Source: Rhodanobacter denitrificans
GTDB taxonomy: Bacteria > Pseudomonadota > Gammaproteobacteria > Xanthomonadales > Rhodanobacteraceae
Assembly (NCBI GenBank): GCA_003241385.1
Contig: QFPO01000032.1
Span: 1 to 16,840 of the forward strand
Direction of reading: 5' to 3'
Length of the DNA: 16,840 nucleotides
The translations under genes were made by a program, and so were the position numbers. The first letter of the stretch is position 1. Every line of letters starts with the position of its first letter. Under the pieces are notes generated by a model. That model was not told the DNA's origin and did no database searches. It was given only the letters and a program-made list of their open reading frames with translations. This document shows, piece after piece, positions 1-16,840 of the stretch.

Positions 1-142
<142 letters not shown>

Positions 143-234
143 GATCGGCCGTTCGGCACAGGCGATCGGAGAGGAGGGGTTCGGCACGCCGGACCCCGAC
201 TCGTTTTCCGGGCCGGGTGTCGTTCGCTGAAAGT

Positions 235-251
235 CCGGCCAGGACGGCCGG
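235..251 (+). terminator. Possible weak terminator or processing hairpin after tuf
   Basis: CCGGCC (235-240) and GGCCGG (246-251) can pair around a 5-nt loop, followed by a modestly T-containing stretch (CCTGTTCTT). It lies in the 151-nt gap between the tuf stop and tRNA-Trp. The stem is short and the U-tract poor, so it could equally be a leader hairpin of a tuf-tRNA-secE transcript. I see no convincing promoter in this gap. Confidence 0.3.
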
Positions 252-293
252 CCTGTTCTTCCCGGTCATGGACGGCCGCACGAGTACACCCAT

Positions 294-369
<76 letters not shown>

Positions 370-381
370 TCACCCGAGAAC

Positions 382-771
382 ATGAACGCTAAAGTCGAAC
401 AAGAAGCTGGCGGCGGCGCCCTCGAGATCGCCAAGTTGACCGTGGCGGTGGTGCTGGCCCTGGCCGGCATCGTCGGCTACTACTACTACGCGGGCAGTCT
501 CGGCACGCTGCAGCGCCTCGGGCTGCTGATCGGCGCGCTGGCGCTGGCGCTCGGGCTGGCGGCATTCTCGCGCGCCGGGCGTTCGGCGCGCGAGTTCCTC
601 AGCGAGTCGCAGTTCGAGCTGCGCAAGGTCGTCTGGCCGACGCGCGAGGAAACGCTCAAGACCACCGGCGTCATCATCGTGGTCGTCATCATTCTCAGCC
701 TCGTGCTGGGTCTGATGGATCTGGTCCTCAAGTGGATCGTGCTGGACTGGCTACTGAAGCTGGGACACTGA
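382..771 (+). CDS. secE: Preprotein translocase subunit SecE
   Basis: SecE clamps the SecY channel of the inner-membrane Sec translocon. The 129-residue protein has the three-helix layout of gammaproteobacterial SecE: hydrophobic segments at about 19-37, 46-62 and 96-120. The amphipathic cytoplasmic segment before the last helix carries the family hallmark ESQFELRKVVWPTREET (75-91). ATG 382 was chosen because it begins the natural cytoplasmic N-terminus (MNAKVEQE). The frame stays open upstream into the tRNA gene, and the GTG at 340 lies within the tRNA, so it is not a plausible start. The Shine-Dalgarno match is weak (GAG 376-378) and the leader after the tRNA is only 12 nt. The stop TGA 769-771 is followed at once by the nusG ribosome-binding site. 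Confidence 0.95.
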   Translation: MNAKVEQEAGGGALEIAKLTVAVVLALAGIVGYYYYAGSLGTLQRLGLLIGALALALGLAAFSRAGRSAREFLSESQFELRKVVWPTREETLKTTGVIIVVVIILSLVLGLMDLVLKWIVLDWLLKLGH

Positions 772-781
772 GGAGGGCGAG

Positions 782-1342
782 ATGTCCAAACGCTGGTACG
801 TGGTTCACGCCTACTCCGGTTTCGAGCATCAGGTCGAGCGGTCCCTGAAGGACCGCATCGCACGCGCCGGCATGGAGGCGAGCTTCGGCGAGGTGCTGGT
901 GCCCACCGAAGAAGTCATCGAGATGCGCGGCGGCCAGAAGCGCCGCAGCGAGCGCAAGTTCTTCCCCGGCTACGTGCTGGTCCAGATCGAGACCGACGAT
1001 CAGGGCAAGGCCCTGAAGATCGACGACGAGGCCTGGCATCTGGTCAAGGAGACGCCGAAGGTCCTCGGTTTCATCGGCGGCACCGCCGACCGGCCGCTGC
1101 CGATCCGCGACAGCGAGGCCGACGTGATTCTGCGCCGCGTTCAGGAAGGCGTCGACAAGCCCAAGCCGAAGGTGCTGTTCGAGCCGGGCGAGATGGTCCG
1201 CGTCATCGACGGGCCGTTCAACGACTTCAACGGCGTCGTCGAGGAAGTCAACTACGAGAAGAGCCGCCTGCGCGTGGCCGTGCTGATCTTCGGCCGTTCG
1301 ACCCCGGTCGAGCTCGAATTCGGACAGGTCGAAAAGGCCTGA
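782..1342 (+). CDS. nusG: Transcription termination/antitermination factor NusG
   Basis: NusG binds the clamp of elongating RNA polymerase, suppresses pausing, and links polymerase to Rho or to ribosomal S10. The 186-residue protein is slightly longer than E. coli NusG. It has the N-terminal NGN domain (WYVVHAYSGFEHQVERSL at 5-22 and FFPGYVLVQ near 60) followed by a C-terminal KOW domain (about 133-165, FEPGEMVRVIDGPFNDFNG). A strong Shine-Dalgarno AGGAGG (771-776) overlaps the secE stop and sits 5 nt before ATG 782, supporting translational coupling of secE and nusG. No anomalies are visible. The gene's end may also contain a weak promoter for the downstream L11-L1 pair. Confidence 0.98.
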   Translation: MSKRWYVVHAYSGFEHQVERSLKDRIARAGMEASFGEVLVPTEEVIEMRGGQKRRSERKFFPGYVLVQIETDDQGKALKIDDEAWHLVKETPKVLGFIGGTADRPLPIRDSEADVILRRVQEGVDKPKPKVLFEPGEMVRVIDGPFNDFNGVVEEVNYEKSRLRVAVLIFGRSTPVELEFGQVEKA

Positions 1343-1357
1343 AATCTCTGCTACACT
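1329..1357 (+). promoter_or_regulatory. Weak candidate promoter for rplK-rplA
   Basis: TACACT (1352-1357) resembles a sigma70 -10 box. The hexamer 17 nt upstream, TCGAAA (1329-1334), is a poor -35 match. The position at the end of nusG corresponds to where the separate L11 promoter lies in E. coli. This is an inference from location plus a moderate -10 box; the genes may simply be read through from upstream. Confidence 0.3.
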
Positions 1358-1514
1358 TGCCGGCTCGCCGTTTCGATGGCGGGTCGGGACTTCTGCCGCC
1401 ATCGGGCGGCCGTCGGCGTATCGCCCGACCAGAATACCTACGTGATGCCGGGACACGTGATTTCCCGGTCCGATGGGGAGCCTGACCATCAGGCGCTAGC
1501 ACCCGGAGAGAGCA
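1343..1514 (+). promoter_or_regulatory. Structured leader of rplK-rplA, candidate L1 autoregulatory RNA
   Basis: The 172-nt gap before rplK is full of pairing potential. GGTCGGG (1382-1388) pairs with CCCGACC (1424-1430), enclosing GCCGCC-ATCG-GGCGGC (1395-1410). CCGGG (1448-1452) pairs with CCCGG (1464-1468), flanked by GTGATG and CGATGGGGAG. GCCTGA (1480-1485) pairs with TCAGGC (1489-1494). In E. coli, ribosomal protein L1 represses this operon by binding the L11 leader at a site that mimics its 23S rRNA site. The GATGGGGAGCC stretch (1472-1482) next to a helix resembles the GGAGCC part of that rRNA region. The L1-site role is inferred; the hairpins are seen directly. Confidence 0.5.
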
Positions 1515-1943
1515 ATGGCAAAGAAAGTCGTCGGTTACATCAAGCTGCAGGTCAAGGCCGGTCAGGCCAACCCGTCGCCGCCGGTCGGTCCGGCGCTCGG
1601 TCAGCGCGGCCTCAACATCATGGAGTTCTGCAAGGCGTTCAACGCCGCCACGCAGAAGCTCGAGCCGGGTCTGCCGATTCCGGTCGTGATCACGGCCTAT
1701 TCGGACCGTACGTTCACGTTCATCACGAAGACGCCGCCGGCCACGATCCTGCTGAAGAAGGCAGTCGGCATCCAGTCCGGCTCCAAGACCCCGAACACCG
1801 TCAAGGTCGGCAAGGTCACGCGCAAGCAGCTCGAGGAGATCGCCAAGGCGAAGGAACCCGATCTGACCGCGGCCAGCATCGACGCGGCGGTTCGTACGAT
1901 TGCGGGCAGCGCCCGCAGCATGGGTCTGACGGTGGAGGGCTGA
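1515..1943 (+). CDS. rplK: 50S ribosomal protein L11
   Basis: L11 forms the base of the GTPase-associated centre with 23S rRNA and takes part in factor binding and RelA activation. The 142-residue length is the family norm. The N-terminal domain has KLQVKAGQANPSPPVGPALGQ, with the prolines at 22, 23 and 26 of the thiostrepton-contact helix. The C-terminal domain has the rRNA-binding stretch KTPNTVKVGKVT and a terminal SARSMGLTVEG. ATG 1515 is preceded by GGAGAG (1505-1510). The stop at 1943 is 4 nt before rplA, so the two genes are coupled. Nothing unusual is seen. Confidence 0.98.
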   Translation: MAKKVVGYIKLQVKAGQANPSPPVGPALGQRGLNIMEFCKAFNAATQKLEPGLPIPVVITAYSDRTFTFITKTPPATILLKKAVGIQSGSKTPNTVKVGKVTRKQLEEIAKAKEPDLTAASIDAAVRTIAGSARSMGLTVEG

Positions 1944-1947
1944 GGAC

Positions 1948-2646
1948 ATGGCGAAGATCGGTAAGCGCTACAAGGCTCTGAGCGAGAAGGTCGTGCCGGG
2001 CAAGGCCTACGGCATCGAGGACGCCCTCAAGCTGGTCAAGGACGGCGCCAAGGCGAAGTTCGTCGAGTCGGTCGACGTGTCGGTCCGTCTCGGCATCGAC
2101 GCTAAGAAGTCCGACCAGGGTGTGCGCGGCTCGTCGCTGCTGCCGCACGGCACCGGCAAGACCGTCAAGGTCGCCGTGTTCGTGCCGGCCGGCGAGAAGG
2201 CCGAGGCCGCCAAGGCGGCCGGCGCCGATGCGGTCGGCATGGAAGACCTCGCCGAGAAGATGCAGGCCGGCGATCTGGACTACGGCCGCGTGATCGCGAC
2301 GCCGGACGCGATGCGCGTCGTCGGCAAGCTCGGTCAGCTGCTCGGCCCGCGCGGCCTGATGCCGAACCCGAAGGACGGCTCGGTCACCGCGGACGTCGCC
2401 ACGGCGGTCAAGAACGCCAAGGCGGGTCAGGTCAAGTTCCGCAACGACAAGGCCGGCATCATCCACGCGACGATCGGCAAGGCGACCTTCGAGGTCGACG
2501 CGCTGAAGGACAACCTGAACGCGCTGCTGGCCGACCTCGTCAAGGCCAAGCCGTCGACCGCGAAGGGCGTGTATCTGCAGAAGGTTTCGGTGTCGAGCAC
2601 GATGGGCGTCGGCGTCAGCGTCGATCCGTCCACGCTCTCGGCCTGA
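1948..2646 (+). CDS. rplA: 50S ribosomal protein L1
   Basis: L1 forms the mobile stalk at the ribosomal E site and in enterobacteria represses its own operon by binding the rplK leader. The protein has 232 residues, the usual length. It begins MAKIGKRYKAL, contains the domain II segment GTGKTVKVAVFVPAGEKAEAA, the conserved QLLGPRGLMPNPKDGSVT, and ends with the strand VSVSSTMGVGVSVDPSTL. Start ATG 1948 has GGAGGG (1934-1939) 8 nt upstream, inside the end of rplK. A 322-nt gene-free region follows before rplJ, so the L11-L1 and L10-L12 pairs form separate translational units. Confidence 0.98.
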   Translation: MAKIGKRYKALSEKVVPGKAYGIEDALKLVKDGAKAKFVESVDVSVRLGIDAKKSDQGVRGSSLLPHGTGKTVKVAVFVPAGEKAEAAKAAGADAVGMEDLAEKMQAGDLDYGRVIATPDAMRVVGKLGQLLGPRGLMPNPKDGSVTADVATAVKNAKAGQVKFRNDKAGIIHATIGKATFEVDALKDNLNALLADLVKAKPSTAKGVYLQKVSVSSTMGVGVSVDPSTLSA

Positions 2647-2968
2647 TAACGATTCAAAACGTCCGCTTCTCGCACGAGCGGACTCCACTTTTTGAGGGCC
2701 TCCCGCGAGGGAGCCGTCAAAGACCGCAGGCGGCCGAGACGGCACGCGATCACCGGCAGCAGGGAGGCCGGAAGGCGATGGATGCGCCGGTGATCCGCTC
2801 GTCGACGTCTTAAACGTCAAGCCTGCGTAGATGGTGCAGCCCGAACAGGTTTACCTGGAACGGCCACCGAAGGGCGCGAAAGCGCCGACGGTCTGCAAAG
2901 GAACGCAGCCCGTGACCGTTTGGGAGCCGGCGCGCAGGAGCGTACCGGAGCCCGGTTCGGAGACAACA
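2647..2968 (+). promoter_or_regulatory. rplJ (L10) leader, structured RNA region
   Basis: These 322 nt contain no convincing gene; a frame continuous with rplJ is open from 2831 but has no protein resemblance. The region holds a series of hairpins. (a) GTCCGCT/AGCGGAC at 2661-2683. (b) A longer hairpin at 2691-2721 closed by a GCGA tetraloop. (c) Ten-base arms GATCACCGGC (2748-2757) and GCCGGTGATC (2786-2795) around an inner GCC-GGAA-GGC. (d) GACGT/ACGTC at 2804-2818. (e) CAGG-TTTA-CCTG (2846-2857) between CCG and CGG. (f) GGCGC-GAAA-GCGCC (2873-2886). Known biology: the L10-L12 complex binds the rplJ leader and represses translation of rplJL. Part (e)-(f) onward is the likely L10-binding section; the exact kink-turn is not resolved by eye. 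Confidence 0.7.
2661..2693 (+). terminator. Hairpin plus T5 tract after rplA, possible attenuator
   Basis: GTCCGCT (2661-2667) and AGCGGAC (2677-2683) form a 7-bp stem with a 9-nt loop, and a run of five T follows at 2689-2693. The T run starts 5 nt after the stem, further than in an ideal intrinsic terminator, and part of it can also pair with TCAAA (2717-2721) in the next hairpin. It may partly terminate L11-L1 transcripts or only be leader structure. Confidence 0.4.
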
Positions 2969-3493
2969 ATGGCGCTCAATCTTGCGCAAAAGAAAGAGGT
3001 CGTTGCCGAACTGGCGGATGTCGCTTCCAAGGCGCATTCCCTGGTCGCGTCCGAGTACATCGGTCTTACCGTCGCGCAGCTCACCGAGCTGCGCAAGAAG
3101 GCCCGTCAGGGCGGCGTGTATCTGCGGGTGGCCAAGAACACCCTCGTATCGCGCGCCGTGGACGGCACGGACTATGCGTGTGTCAAGGACACACTCACCG
3201 GTCCGCTGCTGTACGCCTTCTCGACCGAAGATCCCGGTGCAGCCGGACGTCTGATCAAGGAATTCGCCAAGGCCAACGACAAGTTGCAGCCGAAGCTGGT
3301 CGCCATCGGCGGCAAGGCATACCCGGGGACGCACGTCGACGTGCTGGCCTCGCTGCCGACCCGCGATCAGGCGCTCAGCATGCTGCTCAGCGTTCTCGTC
3401 CAGCCCGCCACGATGCTCGTGCGCGTCCTGGCCGAGCCGGCTTCGCAGGTGGCCCGCGCGATCAACGCGGTCGGCCAGCAGAAGTCTGCCTGA
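2969..3493 (+). CDS. rplJ: 50S ribosomal protein L10
   Basis: L10 anchors the L7/L12 dimers to the 50S subunit, forming the factor-recruiting stalk. The protein has 174 residues, slightly longer than E. coli L10 (165). ATG 2969 begins MALNLAQKKEVVAELADVA, the standard N-terminus. GGAG (2959-2962) is 6 nt upstream. The N-terminal rRNA-binding domain includes AQLTELRKKARQGGVYLRVAK (about 35-55) and the later FAKANDKLQPKLVA. The C-terminal region, rich in long hydrophobic helix (LVQPATMLVRVLAEPASQVARAI), is where L12 dimers dock. The gene is preceded by a long structured leader and followed after 60 nt by rplL, matching the autoregulated L10 operon. Confidence 0.97.
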   Translation: MALNLAQKKEVVAELADVASKAHSLVASEYIGLTVAQLTELRKKARQGGVYLRVAKNTLVSRAVDGTDYACVKDTLTGPLLYAFSTEDPGAAGRLIKEFAKANDKLQPKLVAIGGKAYPGTHVDVLASLPTRDQALSMLLSVLVQPATMLVRVLAEPASQVARAINAVGQQKSA

Positions 3494-3553
3494 GCGCATA
3501 CGCCAATTCGTCACACCTTTCCATTCAGTTAGAACCGTTTCAGGAGCAATTTC

Positions 3554-3931
3554 ATGTCCCTCAGCAACGAGCAGATCATCGAAGCGATCGCCGGCAAGAC
3601 CCTCGTCGAAGTGATGGAGCTGGTCAAGGCGATGGAAGAGAAGTTCGGCGTCTCCGCCGCGGCCCCGGTGGCCGTCGCGGCCGCCCCGGCCGCCGGCGCT
3701 GCCGCCCCGGTCGAGGAGAAGACCGAGTTCACCGTCTCGCTGAAGTCCGCTGGCGAGAAGAAGGTCGAAGTCATCAAGGTCGTCCGCGCGATCACGGGCC
3801 TGGGCCTCAAGGAAGCCAAGGACCTGGTCGAGTCGGCTCCGGCCGTCGTCAAGGATGCCGTCAGCAAGGACGAGTCCGAGAAGTTCAAGAAGGACCTCGA
3901 AGCCGCCGGCGCAACCGTCGAGATCAAGTAA
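3554..3931 (+). CDS. rplL: 50S ribosomal protein L7/L12
   Basis: L7/L12 is the multi-copy stalk protein that recruits EF-Tu, EF-G, IF2 and release factors. The 125-residue protein has an N-terminal dimerisation and L10-binding helix pair (about 1-33, LSNEQIIEAIAGKTLVEVMELV), an Ala/Pro-rich flexible hinge (about 36-53), and a C-terminal factor-binding domain with KVEVIKVVRAITGLGLKEAKDLVE. AGGAG (3542-3546) sits 7 nt before ATG 3554. Because L12 is needed in several copies per ribosome and RNA polymerase is not, the attenuator just downstream makes functional sense. Confidence 0.98.
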   Translation: MSLSNEQIIEAIAGKTLVEVMELVKAMEEKFGVSAAAPVAVAAAPAAGAAAPVEEKTEFTVSLKSAGEKKVEVIKVVRAITGLGLKEAKDLVESAPAVVKDAVSKDESEKFKKDLEAAGATVEIK

Positions 3932-3968
3932 TCGACGTTGCGTCGCTGGTCTCGGCTGGCGATACCCG

Positions 3969-3997
3969 AAGCCTGGGGGCGAGAGCCCCCGGGCTTT
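3969..3997 (+). terminator. rplL-rpoB attenuator hairpin
   Basis: AAGCC-T-GGGGGC (3969-3980), loop GAGA (3981-3984), GCCCCC-G-GGCTT (3985-3996) form a continuous 12-bp stem with one T-G wobble, followed by T and GTCC. The U-tract is short, which would give partial termination. In E. coli a partial terminator at this position lets only a fraction of rplL transcription reach rpoBC. The hairpin is seen directly; partial termination is inferred. Confidence 0.8.
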
Positions 3998-4012
3998 GTC
4001 CGTTGCAGCGCC

Positions 4013-4108
4013 GGGGCTTGGTGATTGGCGACTGCCGGCGGAACCGGCGATGCCTGCGGGCGTCTGACCGATTCCGGCCGGAGCACGAGCCGCCAGTCAC
4101 CAGTTCCC
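4013..4108 (+). repeat. Long imperfect inverted repeat upstream of rpoB
   Basis: Arms 4013-4033 (GGGGCTTGGTGATTGGCGACT) and 4088-4108 pair in 19 of 21 positions, including three G-U wobbles; only 4017/4104 and 4031/4090 fail. The 54-nt interior contains GCCGG-CGGAA-CCGGC (4034-4048). In RNA this gives a long duplex lying between the attenuator and the rpoB start. In E. coli an RNase III cleavage site lies in this same intergenic region, so a processing role is possible. The TTGGTGATTGG style also recalls dispersed palindromic elements of Xanthomonadales, so a REP-like insertion is an alternative. Confidence 0.65.
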
Positions 4109-4175
4109 TCCCGTTTCTCCTTCGTCGGCGCGGTTCGTGCCGACATGCAATCCCGACCCGAGGCGGTACCCGATC

Positions 4176-8275
<4,100 letters not shown>

Positions 8276-8301
8276 GCGCCCCGGGCTTTGGAGACTGAAC
8301 C

Positions 8302-12516
<4,215 letters not shown>

Positions 12517-12542
12517 TCGGCGCCGTCCCAAACAAACGAAAA

Positions 12543-12561
12543 GAGGCGCCGGAGGCGCCTC
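12543..12561. terminator. Hairpin after rpoC, stronger as a minus-strand terminator
   Basis: GAGGCGCC (12543-12550), loop GGA, GGCGCCTC (12554-12561) form a perfect 8-bp stem 26 nt after the rpoC stop. On the + strand it is followed by GTGTTCGTC, a poor U-tract. On the minus strand it is followed by TTTTCGTTTGTTT, a good one. It may work in both directions, ending rpoBC transcripts and also antisense reads. Confidence 0.6.
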
Positions 12562-12590
12562 GTGTTCGTCGCAGGACGCAAGCAGAAGTC

Positions 12591-12619
12591 TTGAGCTTTT
12601 GCAATCCGCAAGCTATACT
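12591..12619 (+). promoter_or_regulatory. Sigma70 promoter of the str operon (rpsL-rpsG-fusA-tuf)
   Basis: TTGAGC (12591-12596) and TATACT (12614-12619) are separated by exactly 17 nt, each differing from consensus at two or fewer positions. Transcription would begin near 12625-12627. This is the best promoter match in the window. It lies between the rpoC hairpin and a terminator-like hairpin in the rpsL leader. Confidence 0.8.
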
Positions 12620-12629
12620 CTTTCGTCTT

Positions 12630-12662
12630 GACAGGCCGGCCTCGGCCTGTCTTTTGTTTCTT
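12630..12662 (+). terminator. Intrinsic-terminator hairpin in the rpsL leader (candidate attenuator)
   Basis: GACAGGCCG (12630-12638), loop GCCT, CGGCCTGTC (12643-12651) give a perfect 9-bp stem followed directly by TTTTGTTTCTT. This is a textbook rho-independent terminator. It starts only about 4-5 nt after the predicted transcription start and ends 13 nt before the rpsL ATG. It could stop read-through from rpoC, attenuate the str operon, or protect the mRNA 5' end. Confidence 0.75.
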
Positions 12663-12675
12663 AGGGCTCATACGC

Positions 12676-13050
<375 letters not shown>

Positions 13051-13068
13051 TACCACTAGGTCAGAATC

Positions 13069-13536
13069 ATGTCGCGTAAAGGTTCTACTCCGGTCCGGGC
13101 CACGCTGCCCGATCCCAAGCACGGCAGCGACGTCATCGCGCGCTTCATCAACATGGTGATGAAGAGCGGCAAGAAGTCCGTGGCCGAGAAGATCGTCTAC
13201 GGTGCGCTCGACCACATCGGCGAGAAGCACGCCGAGCCGGTCGGCGTCGTCGAGAAGGCGCTGGGCAACGTCGCTCCGGCGGTCGAGGTCAAGTCCCGCC
13301 GCGTCGGCGGCGCGACCTACCAGGTGCCGGTCGAAGTGCGCTCGGCGCGCCGCATGGCGCTGGCGATGCGCTGGGTCATCGAGGCGGCGCGCAAGCGCGG
13401 CGAGAACTCGATGCCGCGCAAGCTCGCTGCCGAGCTGCTCGAGGCGGCCGAGAGCCGCGGCGGCGCGGTCAAGAAGCGCGAGGAAACCCATCGCATGGCG
13501 GAAGCCAACAAGGCGTTCTCGCACTATCGCTGGTAA
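13069..13536 (+). CDS. rpsG: 30S ribosomal protein S7
   Basis: S7 nucleates assembly of the 30S head by binding the 3' domain of 16S rRNA and lines the exit site. The 155 residues cover the whole family (MSRKGSTPVRATLPDPKHGSD to EANKAFSHYRW), including the beta-hairpin region VEVKSRRVGGATYQVPVEV. AGGT (13058-13061) precedes ATG 13069. The gap after rpsL is only 18 nt. In E. coli a longer gap here holds the S7 repressor site, so that form of control appears absent. fusA begins 22 nt downstream. Confidence 0.98.
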   Translation: MSRKGSTPVRATLPDPKHGSDVIARFINMVMKSGKKSVAEKIVYGALDHIGEKHAEPVGVVEKALGNVAPAVEVKSRRVGGATYQVPVEVRSARRMALAMRWVIEAARKRGENSMPRKLAAELLEAAESRGGAVKKREETHRMAEANKAFSHYRW

Positions 13537-13558
13537 GTAGAGTTTCCGAGGAAGTCCT

Positions 13559-15649
<2,091 letters not shown>

Positions 15650-15736
15650 TCGAGGCGGTCGTTCCGATCGCGTCGAGCCAAAGAATCGGCCGATCGAGGC
15701 CGCACATTTCCACATCTGTTCTGAGGTTGCAAAGCC

Positions 15737-16840
<1,104 letters not shown>

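Noticed and set aside
2831..2968. An in-frame N-terminal extension of L10 from ATG 2831
   Set aside because: The conserved L10 start is at 2969 with a good Shine-Dalgarno, and the extension lies in the structured leader with no family resemblance.
12628..12633. A perfect TTGACA -35 hexamer in the rpsL leader
   Set aside because: No -10-like hexamer lies 16-18 nt downstream (CTTTTG/TTTTGT), and the hexamer is part of the terminator stem.

Overview
This GC-rich window is the classic bacterial transcription/translation block in which the 'rif' and 'str' ribosomal gene clusters lie end to end. All genes are on the + strand: 3' end of tuf, tRNA-Trp(CCA), secE, nusG, rplK, rplA, rplJ, rplL, rpoB, rpoC, rpsL, rpsG, fusA, and the 5' part of a second tuf. 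The proteins are gammaproteobacterial in type: RpoC is the same length class as in E. coli with its active-site aspartates at 460/462/464. The tuf - tRNA-Trp - secE order, the direct rif-str junction and the high GC point to the Xanthomonadales/Lysobacterales. This is an inference from gene order and protein style, and I cannot name a genus.

Layout. 1-771: end of EF-Tu, a CCA-encoding tRNA-Trp, and SecE starting only 12 nt after the tRNA. 782-2646: NusG, then a structured 172-nt leader and the L11-L1 pair. 2647-3931: a 322-nt gene-free structured leader typical of L10 autoregulation, then L10 and L7/L12. 3932-4175: a strong attenuator-like hairpin and a second, long imperfect hairpin before rpoB. 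4176-12516: the beta and beta' subunits of RNA polymerase. 12517-12675: a hairpin, a good sigma70 promoter, and a U-tract terminator between that promoter and rpsL. 12676-15649: S12, S7 and EF-G (GTG start). 15737-16840: second EF-Tu gene, running off the window.

Together the genes supply RNA polymerase, its elongation factor NusG, the L1/L11/L10/L12 stalk proteins, S12 and S7, the two GTPase elongation factors that work on that stalk, and SecE of the translocon. Regulation visible in the DNA is mostly at RNA level: leaders before rplK and rplJ, an attenuator between rplL and rpoB, and a terminator just downstream of the rpsL promoter.

The window contains no accessory or mobile cargo and I see no new defence or biosynthetic system. 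The notable anomalies are three. (1) rpoB carries an apparent 58-nt internal deletion with frameshift at its active-site lysine motif. (2) The second tuf carries an apparent 44-nt deletion with frameshift just after its P-loop. (3) The first 99 and last 99 bases of the window are identical because both lie in tuf copies. Two lesions in essential genes plus a terminal repeat look most like assembly artefacts, and the sequence should be checked against reads before biological conclusions are drawn from rpoB or tuf.
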